Shown piece by piece: positions 53,050 to 64,000 of a DNA stretch of 64,000 nt; positions within the stretch are counted from its first letter, which is position 1; each line of letters starts with the position of its first letter. A program made the position numbers and the translations under genes. Origin of the DNA: Taeniopygia guttata (taxonomy: Eukaryota > Chordata > Aves > Passeriformes > Estrildidae); the NCBI RefSeq assembly GCF_048771995.1, contig NC_133027.1, positions 12,768,001-12,832,000 of the forward strand, in the 5' to 3' direction. The notes beneath the pieces are model-generated. The model was not told the origin of the DNA and did not search any database. It saw nothing but the letters and a program-made list of their open reading frames with translations.

Positions 53050-53310
53050 TGACTTTAAACGCGTGAAATGTGCGAACAACAAAGGGAACGATTGTCAAAC
53101 GCTTCCCCAGCGCGGAGAAGGTTTCTGGGAGCTCCGCCATCGCTTCCGCAGGGCCAGGAGGTCACCGTGGGTGGACAGTTCAGGAGAGACTCTGCTGACA
53201 GACTGAGCCTCCCCCTCCTGCCATTGCTTTCCTGACACTGCAGGGCTGAGATAAATTGCTGTGCGCTCCAAGGAAAGCTGACCCGGTGGGACTCTTTGAT
53301 ACCGTTCATG
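53050..53310. other. CpG-enriched single-copy segment
   Basis: Within about 250 bases there are over a dozen CpGs, including ACGCGTG, AGCGCGG and GCTCCGCC, in otherwise CpG-poor DNA. Open frames exist on both strands (52964-53206 plus, 53055-53309 minus), but none resembles a known protein. It could be a small CpG island with a promoter or first exon, a remnant of a GC-rich insertion, or chance. Confidence 0.35.
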
Positions 53311-53354
53311 GGGGAGGTCTTCCACTGAGATTTATGGCTTTGCTCTAGCAGACG

Positions 53355-53670
53355 AAGGGAAGGGAAGGGAAGGGAAGGGAAGGGAAGGGAAGGGAAGGGA
53401 AGGGAAGGGAAGGGAAGGGAAGGGAAGGGAAGGGAAGGGAAGGGAAGGGAAGGGAAGGGAAGGGAAGGGAAGGGAAGGGAAGGGAAGGGAAGGGAAGGGA
53501 AGGGAAGGGAAGGGAAGGGAAGGGAAGGGAAGGGAAGGGAAGGGAAGGGAAGGGAAGGGAAGGGAAGGGAAGGGAAGGGAAGGGAAGGGAAGGGAAGGGA
53601 AGGGAAGGGAAGGGAAGGGAAGGGAAGGGAAGGGAAGGGAAGGGAAGGGAAGGGAAGGGAAGGGAAGGGA
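53355..53670. repeat. Perfect (AAGGG)n pentanucleotide array, about 63 units
   Basis: AAGGG repeats without a single interruption for 316 bases. The G-rich purine strand is the plus strand and the complement is CCCTT. The minus-strand frame at 53332-53706 (repeating PSLPF) is only the translation of this array. Confidence 0.99.
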
Positions 53671-54464
53671 CAACAAAAGCAATAAAGTAAAAATCATTAG
53701 TTTCATTTGAGCTGAATTACAGCCCTCCTAAAAAAAATACTACTCTTTCAGAAGAGAACAAAATTGCCTTTTAAATTTAAAAGGCATAAAATAGCTTTTA
53801 AAATGCCAGTGACAAATGTTCTTTACTCTTCTAAATATTTTTTAGTTGAAACTACTCAGAAGTTATGAATCCCATTTTTACATTTTTTTTCTTTTAGTTG
53901 AAAGCATGATAATGATTTTTTTTTTAAACTGAACCAGAATGGTAGGTCATTTTTGATCATTTTATTTAATACAAGACAAGTCAAACGTCTGTAAATCATG
54001 TAAAAGTAGTTCATTTGTAGTCCTGGGAATTTCTCTATCTCATTTAATGGACAAAGAATGCTTGAAGCTGGATGAAAACTGCCACCTACTTCGCAGTGAA
54101 ATTACGAAAATCATTAAATGATTAAAGGATTGCAATCACCTTATCAATTTGTATCCTTTCCACCAGTGATGCAAAACTCAAAGTGATTTTTATTTTCTTC
54201 TAAACTGTATTTTGTGCCCAGGAATGGCATCCTGGCTGAGTAATGGACTAAAAACATGAAGTTAAAAGTATGCAAAAGCTTTTTAACATATGTTGACATC
54301 TGCAGAACAATTTTGCTTCATCTTTTTACCATTTAGGAATTTGGATAAATGAATTGTAAAGCAAAAAAGTGTTTTTCTTAGATAATAAACAGAACAGACT
54401 AACTTTTCAGGAAAGAACTCTATGGAAAATATTATTAACATCATCATCATCATCATCATCATCA

Positions 54465-54522
<58 letters not shown>

Positions 54523-57500
54523 AATCATGTATTGCCTGATCTTATGTGTCCTTTAGTCTTTAGCAGAACTTCAGTAAATCTTTAGTATAGTAAAACTTTA
54601 GTAAATCTTCAGCAAAAGATTAAATTACAGATTTCTCCCCATGGTGTTTGGCAGTTGATTTGTCAAAAATAAGATTGGGCAAAAATATTTTGAACTCATG
54701 TAATTCTTCCCCTTAACCCCTGTTCTCCTTGCAAACAGGCCTTGGTTTTGGTATCCCAAAGTTTTGGAGTTCAGACATCTGCCCGTGACCAAATCCATAG
54801 GAAGCCATGGGTCAGGTAAAATTTAATTAGCACTAATTGTCTTCCATTAACTTGAGGCAGATGGAAATTCTCCTGTTCAGTCACTTTCCATGGAAGCCTG
54901 GTGACGCTGCTAACTCCCTGAATATAAGAGAAGGTGTCATATGTTAATATATGTTATGTGGTGTGTCTTTAAGTTCACCAAAATATCAGAGGCTTTCATG
55001 GATTTTATTTGCAAAGGCATTTTTTGGCACTCATGGAGGTCTCTTTTAATGTATTTTTGTTTTGTGCTGCTAAACTCTGGCCTCATAGGGAAAAAAAATA
55101 ATCTTTTAACACTATTACTCAGGGCTGTCCAAATTTTAAAAGCTTTTTCCTCACCCCAGCCCAATTTCTCTTCAAAATCTGAAAATAAAGTTTAGCAAGA
55201 CAAACTATCCAACAAAGATAACTATGAAGTATCATCAATAATTCTGTTTCATACTTTCTCTTCCTAACAGAGCTCAGAAATATTCCAGAACAGAATGAGT
55301 TCTTTATGCCAAGATATTATCAACCCCCCACACCACATATTAATGTGAAAAACCTAATTATCTTAAAATGTAATCTTTTAACTTGAACAATATTTACTAC
55401 ACATCCTCTTTTTTTTTTCCACCTCCTGTACCTACAGTTAATATTTTCAAAAGTCACAACTACTAATCATAAAACAGAAAATAAGGGAAATCAGGTAGAT
55501 ACAGAATATTTCTGTGTATTTATCACTACCCTTATGACAGTTCTTTGGGTATAGTTAAAACCTCTACACTTAAAGGTAGTTATTCCATACAATGCATCCT
55601 CTTGGGCCATCTGCCACACGACATTTTTTCTGTCCAGTCACATTTTTTTTTCACTTTTTTGGAGACTTTTCTTGAATGGAGACTATATTTTTGTACCAGA
55701 AAATGTTTCAACTCAGAAAAGTTATCCCCTAAATTCAAGAAAAACAAGTCTGTCTGAAAACAACATTGCACTGGCTATTTACACTCTGGCCAATACTGAA
55801 TTTCAGTGAGGGGACATATGCTGGGTAAGATATATTAGAAAATTTGTATTGCCACAATAATTCATCATGGTGTCCTTGGCATTAGAAAAAGCTGAACATA
55901 AATTTCAAATGCACATTGCATTCTATAACACAGATCAATGGTGACTTGCAGAATTTCTTGCCTACTGCTAAAGAAAGATTGACAGCTGGCAGAAATGCAG
56001 TATTATTCAATCCTAGTGTAAGGGGCACACTTAAAAGGCACCCAGAAATATCCTGAAATGTTATCCTATTCTTTTGTAGAAGGAAGAAAATTGATAATTT
56101 GAGTCATGTATCAATTTGATAATTTTTATCAATTTGTATCAATTTGATTAGTAAAAGAAAACATAAAACTAAATATATAAATAGTTAAATATATAGGGCA
56201 AGAAAACAAAATGTAATACAAATTATAATAAAAATAAATCATCATGTTTTGGAAAAAATCAGGATCATCCCGTGGTCTTCTGTTTTCTAGACTTCAGGAT
56301 GAATATAAAAGTTAGAGGAAGAGTCACACTCTCAAAGGAACCGATAGATATCAAAAAATTCAATGTGCTTCAACCTGTGTGACTTCAGCAGTAATAAAAA
56401 TATGGTATTTTAATAACTCCTACAGTAATATGAAAGAGAAGCAAGACAGAGCTATTCTGGAAACGGTTGAACACAAAAAGATAAAATCAGAACCAATATT
56501 TATATTAATTAAAACAAACAAACAAGAAAAAAAACTTCTAAAACAATACCCCAAAGCCCCCTCCTAACCTAAAACTCAAAGCAAAACAAAATACCACCTT
56601 GTACTCACATACTGTACAAATTAGTATTGAAAACTGAAAATATAAAAAATAATTACTTTGAATAAGAATTAACCCAAAGTTCAGCTGCACAGAAATTTAC
56701 CTGTCTGCATTCCTGCAATGTGATGAATTCCACACTTAACTTGTCTTCTCACAGGAAGCTTTCATCAGAACCTCGAAATTCCAGCTTTGTTCACAGGGAC
56801 TGGGGTCTGCATGCAGGGAAATAAACTTGGTATAAAACTGGGGAGGAAACCAAAGCAACCTTTATGCTCAAGCTCCAGCCCTTCATCTTTCAGCACAAGA
56901 ACCTCACAAAACAAGAATATTGACAGCTGAGGGACAAAGTCTTCTGTCAGCACAAATACAGCTCTGGTCACAGCTACCCACAGAGGACTGAGAAAGTGGG
57001 GTAATTAAGGAATGAATACATCTACAATTTGCTTTAAAGGGCTTTTTAAAATCAGTGTGATAATAATGCACATGTTAAACATACTAATGATAAACTCTTA
57101 AATGCGAGAATTCTACAACCAGCATGTGACTTCAAAGGGCAAACAACATCCTGTTGTGTATCAATATAATTTATTATAATGTTCAAGATTTCATGGCTGT
57201 ATTGAATTAGCAGATTTAAAATATCCATAATAGGCTATTTTTGAGAATTTTTCCACATTGTCAAGCTGTTGTTCCACTGGAGTAGATTAAATATGAGGCT
57301 GATACATAGGTAGTGCCAGTTTTAGGAAGCTTTATTGCAGTATATTTCATATATTTTAACTATTTTAACTATTAGTAAGCCTTCAGTTATGATCAGACAA
57401 TAACAGAAATCATTAAATATGAAGAAAAGAGCAAACCAAACAAGATCTGTGGAGCTGTATGCATTTTTCAATCAATCTGTGTGCATTTTTCCCTTTCAAT

Positions 57501-59100
57501 GTGCAATCTTCACAACTAAACCCAGGATAAGCAGCCTCAGTCTTCAAAATGCCACTATGGATGGAAAAGATTATATCAAATAACAAACCAGTGTCCTTCA
57601 TTTCCCTTCATTTTATATGGCAATCTACCTTTTTTGTACTCAGGCCCATTCTAAAATGACCCACATCTTGTCTTTTAATTCTGACTTTCATATTTTGGAT
57701 GCCAGGCGAAGATAGATCCCTTGGCACTCCAGAGAGTTCTGCTAAGCACTGAAAATGATAGGGAGGTGTGTTCTCTGGCTTTCTTGATTAGCAGCATTTT
57801 AAATAATAGATTTTTGACCTCTTAGAGGATGAAGAATGTCTTGCAGAAAGTATCCACCATATCACCTTTTTTGTTGCTGTTAAGAAAAAGCTTTTCTAAA
57901 GAATTAATCAAAAATTAATCACAGGAACAAATTACATCAACTCATTAAAAAATGAATATTGATCAAAAAGAAACTCTTACCTTTATATTCTATTTTTTTT
58001 TATTGTTTTCCCTTCACTGTTACCTTGCTTTTGAGATCTGTATCATAACACTAATGCAAAGAGTTGTGATTTTTCCTATGACTTGATGTGAACATTTTTC
58101 CACTTTTTAAATTTCAATCTCTTGAAAAATTTTGGAGTGGATAACTAAATAAAGGCAAAAGTATTGTTGTTGTGCTATATTACCTCCTCACACGGTGGTA
58201 TGTGATCAGAGGGAATTTTGAAAGACATTTGAAAAGTTGCTCCTGAGTAACAACAGGCCAAATGCAGATAACAGCAAAATGTTTTGCTTCTAGAATAGTC
58301 TCAAGAAACAGCAACATCTTCCTGGCAAACATATTGATCTTCACTAACACATCTTTTTACTCGAGAGTTAATTCAAGAATAATAGAGAAAAGCTCTGCCT
58401 TTAATGATGATAAAAAATTTTCACAAAGAGCTGATGCTAATGAAGTCATAGATATGTGAATGACAATTCTAATTTACACTTGTATGAGTCTTTCTCTGCA
58501 TTCAGTGAATTTATGAAATGGTTCAATTCATATTCAATAGCAGCTTAATATCTGAATGTGGCTTTGCTTAACACTCATTTTGAGTTCAAAAAGACCAGTC
58601 AAAATATCTCTGGGAACTTCCCACCTTCTATAAATGGGACACACTCTTGTCTTCCCACAGTAAATCACTGCAAAAACCAGGGAGCTACACCCAAGAGCTG
58701 TGGGAACTCAGATATCTCCTCTAGTAACAATAATAATCCTACTGAAGTTTCCTGCAATAAATGAAGGTCACAGTTAGTTACAGTCATTTAGAATGAGCAA
58801 TAAATCCTGCTGTCTGGGAAAAGTTTATTCTATCTACTAAATAACACTAAATAATTTAAGAACTTCAAGAAATACATAATTTTGCTCACATCAATGTCAT
58901 GCTACTTAAAATTTTATGTAATATATAATCCCATGCTAAAAGCAGCATACTGGAAGAACAATTCCTCTGATCATATTGTCAAGTATTTGAGATAGCTCTG
59001 TACTGAAAAAAAATGTTCTTTATTATAAATTTCCTTTGATTGTCAGTTAATCAATGAATTGTAGAACTTGAGCTCTACTTGTGTTGCCTTGTGAACATTG
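53671..59100. other. Gene desert segment
   Basis: No gene recognised. It contains the ATC/ATT microsatellite at 54439-54520 and a small tandem repeat of TATCAATTTG at about 56108-56145. Confidence 0.5.
54439..54520. repeat. Compound (ATC)n-(ATT)n microsatellite
   Basis: About ten CAT/ATC units pass directly into about eighteen ATT units. The single ATC-to-ATT switch suggests one mutation that was then spread by slippage. Confidence 0.97.
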
Positions 59101-59395
59101 ATAGAATCATAGCACAGTTTGGGTTGGAAGGGACATTAAAGACCATCCAGTTCCAGTCCCCTGCCATGGGCAGGGACACCTTCCACTAGACCCAGCTGCT
59201 CAGAGCTCCATCCAGCCTGGCCTTGAACACTCCCAAGGACAGGGCAGCCACAGCTTCTCTGGTCCAGTGCCAGACCACCTTCACAGTTAAGAATTTTTTT
59301 TCCCAAAATCTAAAACCTACCCTCTTCCATTCCCCCTTGTCCTGTCATTACATGCCCTTGTGAAAAGTCTCTCTTCATCTTTCTTGCCCTTAGCC
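59101..59395 (-). mobile_element. CR1 LINE 3' end, minus strand
   Basis: Read on the plus strand it starts with the reversed terminal repeat ATAGAATCATAG. GGGTTGGAAGGGACATTAAA and CCCCTGCCATGGGCAGGGAC follow, then CCAGCCTGGCCTTGAACACT, CAGCCACAGCTTCTCTGG and a CTTGTGAAAAGTCTCTCTTC block. These are canonical CR1 blocks in antisense order. It is 5' truncated and non-coding. Confidence 0.92.
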
Positions 59396-62300
59396 CAGGG
59401 CAGCACCATGCACTTTGTCTTGTTAAACCAGATGGGATTCCCATGGTTATTCTTTGTGACTGTTCCCTCTTTTACACATAATTGCATGAGTATGAAATCT
59501 ATCGCCAAATCTTATCAGACTGTCTAGTCTCAATTCCTGCAAGCATGCTACTATAAATTCCAAAGCAAAATATATAATATCTGCCTGCAATTCACTGGTT
59601 TGCACAAATATTTGAAGAGAATGAAGAAATTAAAAAACTGAAGTCATACTTGGTCCAAATGAGCCAGTTTCTCAGCTAAGAAATTTCAATTGTGGTTCAA
59701 AGTTGTCAACAGATTTATATGAAAATTCATGAAATTTTTTTTGTATTTTAAATAATTAAGGAAAAGGTAATAAAAATTTGTCAGTTGAGGAATTATATAT
59801 GAAACATTTGTAATTTTTTATTATTTAGATCATGCAGAGATGCATTTTGGTATCGGGCAATTCAATGTTTATCTATTTTGGGAGACGTTTAAATATATGT
59901 AAAGCATATTTGGCTGTAACCTATTACTTATGATGTGTTCAATAAAATTATTAGTAGATATTTTTAAAATTTCTTATTTAGGAGAGTTACATATTCTGTA
60001 ATATAAAGTACACCATATTCTGGGTCATGGGATTCTTAGGAATGTGACTATATCTGTCATGATAGTTTAAATGAAAAAAATTATATTTAAAAAATGAAAA
60101 AGCAGTTCCAGTACTAAAATTTTTGATTGTCTTATATAAAGCCAAAGGTAAATATAGATCCAAACACATAGACTTAAAACCAGAAATAGCTGACCTAGTT
60201 AGGAACTGCATAAAACATCTTTCATGGTAAATTTTATTGCGGACAGAAGGTTAAAAGGGAACCCTTTAAGATGTTGGGATGGTTCATTTCCATTCAGCAC
60301 ATTACGTGGTGACTTTACAGGTAGTTTTGGTATGATAAGGCCTTAAGGCTTTGCTGAATGATGCACCCTGATGCAAGTTGCATCATGGCAAAATTGGAGT
60401 GTTCCTCACAGGCATGAAAAAATTAATGATCAGTTTCTGCCAGGTTTATCTTGCAGACATGTAGAGCACAGGACTGGTTTTAGTGCTGGTCTTGCTTCAG
60501 CATACCAAGGTCTGTTGTGCTCTACTGAGACATCTGAGATCTTTTAGCCCTGAAAGTGGTGCCCCAATGCCATTGGCCATTTTCCCTTTCCAAATAGCCT
60601 CTTGTCCATTGTGTTACTTTTCCACCCTGGAATCCCTCCAAGAGGGCTGCAGTTCAGCTCTCAAGGCTGGGAGGGGTCCCTTGGTGAATGGGTGGAAGCT
60701 GCATCAGCTTCACATTTTAGAAAGCACTCTGGGGTCTTTGCAGATGGAAAGGCAAATGTAATGAGGCTGAACAGGTCCCAGATAGTCTGAACATCCAGAT
60801 ATCACGTCAACACCATAAACCTCACACTTCTCACATCTTAAAATATGTGTGATGAATGCTGAGAACATTTAAAGATATATTTTATACATTAATATACTAT
60901 TTTGTTTCCCTGGTTTGGATTTAAGCACTAGGTCTGTGGAAGAAATTAGTATGTAATTTCTTTTTTTTAAATCAAAGGAGAACATCTATTTTTATGTGTT
61001 CTTTCACATGATAAGGTTGCACGTGCAAAAAGGTGCAAATGTATTTTGTTTATGATCTTAGTTTAGTTATTTTTATGTCACTCTACAGAAAATCCCCATA
61101 AATGTCGAATCTGTCTGAGCAGTTTTATTAAGCCATTTTTACTATTCTATTAGGCTCCTTAAAAATAGCTCTTTATTAAGAAATTTTTTTTACACATTTA
61201 CTTTGTGAGTTTGTTAAAGTAAGACCTTTCCACTTTGAAAACAAAGCCTGTTCTGATATCCTTTTTAAAAGATTTTTCTGCCTAAATTTGTCCTGGAAGT
61301 CCTGTATTAAATTCAAGTATCAGGATGAGAAAAAGTTATCAAATGTGAATAAAAAGAAGACCCTTAGGGGCAACTCTCTGCCTATAGTAAAAATTATTAT
61401 TCCCAGATATATCTGTGTAATTACTTCTCTATTAATTTGCCTGCTCACTTTTAGCTTCCCATTATCACAAGAAGTTTTTGATAAAGTGTCATATAAAGCA
61501 TTGACTAATCTAAAGATATAGAAAAAGGGGCTCAGCCAGGTGACTGAGCAGTTGGCATTAGCTTTATAAAGAATAAAAGCCTTTGTTTATTTAGAAAGTC
61601 AAAATGGTGTAGGGTTAAGGACTGCATGGAGCCTAAAGGCTGCTGAATTCAGAGCTGCTGTGGGTCAGGCAGCAGTAGAGCACTGAGTCCCTGGGCACTG
61701 CCCTGACCTGCCAGCTCTGCCTTGCACACAGGGAATTGTCCCCCAGGCTTTCTTGGACCAGCCTCGTTAGGTCGCTTGGGTCAGAAGATAAAAGCAAATG
61801 CAGTATCTGAAGTAATGCTTAGGGAACTCAAGTGCATAACTGCTCTTTACAACTTTTCTATCTGCCTAAATTTAGAAGTAAAAAAAAAGAAAACGTTTTT
61901 CAGCACTACCAGAGTTGACTTTGACCTTGCAAAGCAGTTTTGTACCATATGACTGATGGTACCAGGACTAACCGATATCTCAGCAATTAGCAATAGGCCT
62001 ATTGTAGAGGCAGAAATAGAGATTATAGAAACAATGGATCTTGTCTACATTAGACAAATACAAAATAAATAATAGAGAAGAGAGAAGGAGGGGCTGGAGG
62101 GGTGGAAGGGCAGGGAAGCCCAGACCTTCTGCATCATCTTGACAGGAGAGTAACTTCAAAGACATCTGCCCAGAATTACCAGCATGGGAAGAGACAATTA
62201 AAAAAAATACAAAAAATTTCCCAGATCCTCCTAATCACACAATTCCTGTTTAGTGGTAAAGTACTCAATGCTTAGGTAAGCATGTTCAGCTGTGTAACTA

Positions 62301-64000
62301 CCATGGAAGATGAGTGTCTGAGCAGCACTTCTAGAGCTGCTCCTAAACACAGTTAGTTAAAGCTACTCTTTGTTCAATAATGAGCAGATAAAGACCCAAA
62401 GCCCAAGGACACAGAGACATCAAGACTTTCACTGGAGACCCAAAGGGAAGCACAAAGCTTGGAAAATTCTCTTTAAAATTTTACCTTAACTCAGTGGACA
62501 AGACTGAATCTCCACATTTGTAGTCTAGCTGAGGTTTCTGTCCTTCAGCACCAACCCTTAATTTCTGCACAGGTATTTTTTTTTTCCCTATCTGCAGTTA
62601 AAGTAAATGAGATTGTTTGATATTAAGCACACAGTAGAAGCAGAAACATCATGGTTAAATGTATTGCAATATAGAGATCAATTGATTTCACATGGCCCTG
62701 AGACTCAGTTTGCTGTTAGAAAACACAAACAAGGGGTTTTTGTGCATGAAAGCCTCCATTTCTCTCTGTTTCAGTCTTCAGTGACTTCTTTAAAAAAGAA
62801 ATTTTGAATTCTTTGACACTTGTGTTGATGCAAATATGGCATAATATAATTAAATGAGAGTTTCATGTCAACATCATCTATACAACTGTAGTCATAAACT
62901 TTCACTAAGTAGGCAATATCTGAGAATTTATTTTGCCAATAGAGAATTTAATTTTTCATAATGTTGCTAACAGTCTCAGTTGTTTTTTTTTTTACCTCAG
63001 GGCATGTGGATGGACAGAAGTGCAGACACATTCTTGTTCCCAGTGTTCATCTACAGCTGGCAGGTGTTTCCTGGCCTTTCATATTGTCAGTTTTCGCATT
63101 GTGTGATGAGCTGAACTGCAATTCAGTTCTCATTCTGCAGGCAAGTTTGTAATTTTTGTCACTGCAAGAAAGGAAACTAAAAGTTAGATGCTGCACTGTT
63201 TTAAGTCAGTATTTGGCCTGGACTGAAAGAGTTTGTTTTGGTTTGTTAAATGTTATGCAGTGTGACTTAGGTATCTTAAATTAAACTGCTATTTATGTCT
63301 GCTGAGTAGGAATGGCTTACCAGGTGCTTGCCAGTATCAATCAAATCTGTATCAAGGACATTTTGAAAAGTAATTGCAGTGCCAGCGACCAGTAAACATT
63401 ACTATTTAGCCACGTTCCCATAAATAACCCTGCCTGATAGAGTTTTATGGGAACAAGTTGTAGACTGAGTTAATTAAGAGGCATTGCCGATAGAATCTGG
63501 ATGAGTACAATTAGGCCATCAGTGGGATCTGATAAAACGCAAAAAAAAAAAGTCACATGAAAATTTAAATTATTATATGCTACTTCTGCGTTGCCAAAAT
63601 TACAGTTTCAACATATGTAAAGATCAAAAAATACAGTTACCTCTTAAAAGAAATGGATGACTTTTTTTATGCCTTTGGGACTAGCAAAGCTTCAGTCTAA
63701 CCCTGGCTGGCTGGTTGAGTGCTGCACACATAGGTAGGTCACTCATTTCTGCAAACCCTGCTGCACTGGAAAGCTTTTGTTATGTGTCCCACAGTCCATC
63801 AGTGATTCATCAGACAGCGCAGCTCCATTTTCAGCTAATTACTAAATATACTTCCACAGTGTGCTCAGAGAGCAAATTCGGTGACCTGCATGCCTTCAGT
63901 GAAATCAGCAAGAACTATAATGCAGATTGTAAGTAGATTTGCTTCCCAAATTAAACTCTGTTATTTCTGAGTATTTAAGGTTCATATTTTTAGGGAAATT
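59396..64000. other. Gene desert segment
   Basis: No gene recognised. A slightly GC-richer patch lies at 60480-60790. Another, at 61620-61760, has no identifiable product. Confidence 0.5.

Noticed and set aside
53332..53706. 124-residue minus-strand frame of PSLPF repeats
   Set aside because: It is purely the translation of the AAGGG array.
54283..54528. Minus-strand frame with long Ile and Met runs, resembling a membrane segment
   Set aside because: It reads the ATC/ATT microsatellite and is not a protein.
1..64000. CRISPR arrays, operons or a phage-like defence system
   Set aside because: The composition, CR1 elements, LTRs and spliced gene remnant indicate a vertebrate nuclear genome. 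No regularly spaced identical repeats with unique spacers were seen.

Overview
This 64 kb window looks like gene-poor nuclear DNA from a bird, most likely a passerine (songbird). The recognisable LINEs are avian CR1 3' ends. Several solo LTRs resemble avian ERVL/ERVK-type families. One degraded intron-containing gene fragment resembles the PAK3-like kinases known to have multiplied in the zebra finch lineage. No intact protein-coding gene, rRNA, tRNA or CRISPR array could be supported. The passerine assignment is inference from repeat types and the kinase fragment.

Region 1 (about 1-11.1 kb) is a patchwork of insertions. It holds two related LTR-like copies on the minus strand (about 430-880 and 9015-9628), a degenerate AT-rich, G-poor tandem array (1388-2095), an LTR-like element with a TATA box (about 4166-4720), the broken PAK-like gene (three confident exons at 5565-5682, 6144-6243 and 7326-7500, plus a weaker N-lobe exon near 4754-4850), an LTR lodged in its intron (about 6398-7100) and an ERVL-type LTR (about 10693-11090). 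The kinase remnant has an in-frame stop, DFG changed to DSG, the catalytic-loop Asn replaced and a second stop after APE, so it cannot encode a working kinase.

Region 2 (about 11.1-53 kb) is an AT-rich gene desert. Scattered in it are a minus-strand LTR with an unusually long flanking repeat (18849-19479), a complete LTR with a 5-bp target duplication (24157-24830), two more minus-strand LTRs (27982-28432 and 36477-37060), a plus-strand ERVL-type LTR (46768-47332), four CR1 3' ends, and A/C-rich, T/G-rich and TA-rich simple sequence. The open frames here are short, overlap on both strands and match no family I recognise.

Region 3 (about 53-64 kb) starts with a CpG-enriched segment (about 53050-53310). 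It abuts a perfect, uninterrupted 316-bp (AAGGG)n array of about 63 units. A compound ATC/ATT microsatellite follows, then a minus-strand CR1 and more desert.

The window has no operon-like or pathway logic. Its interest lies in the decayed kinase copy, the insertion history and the pure AAGGG array.
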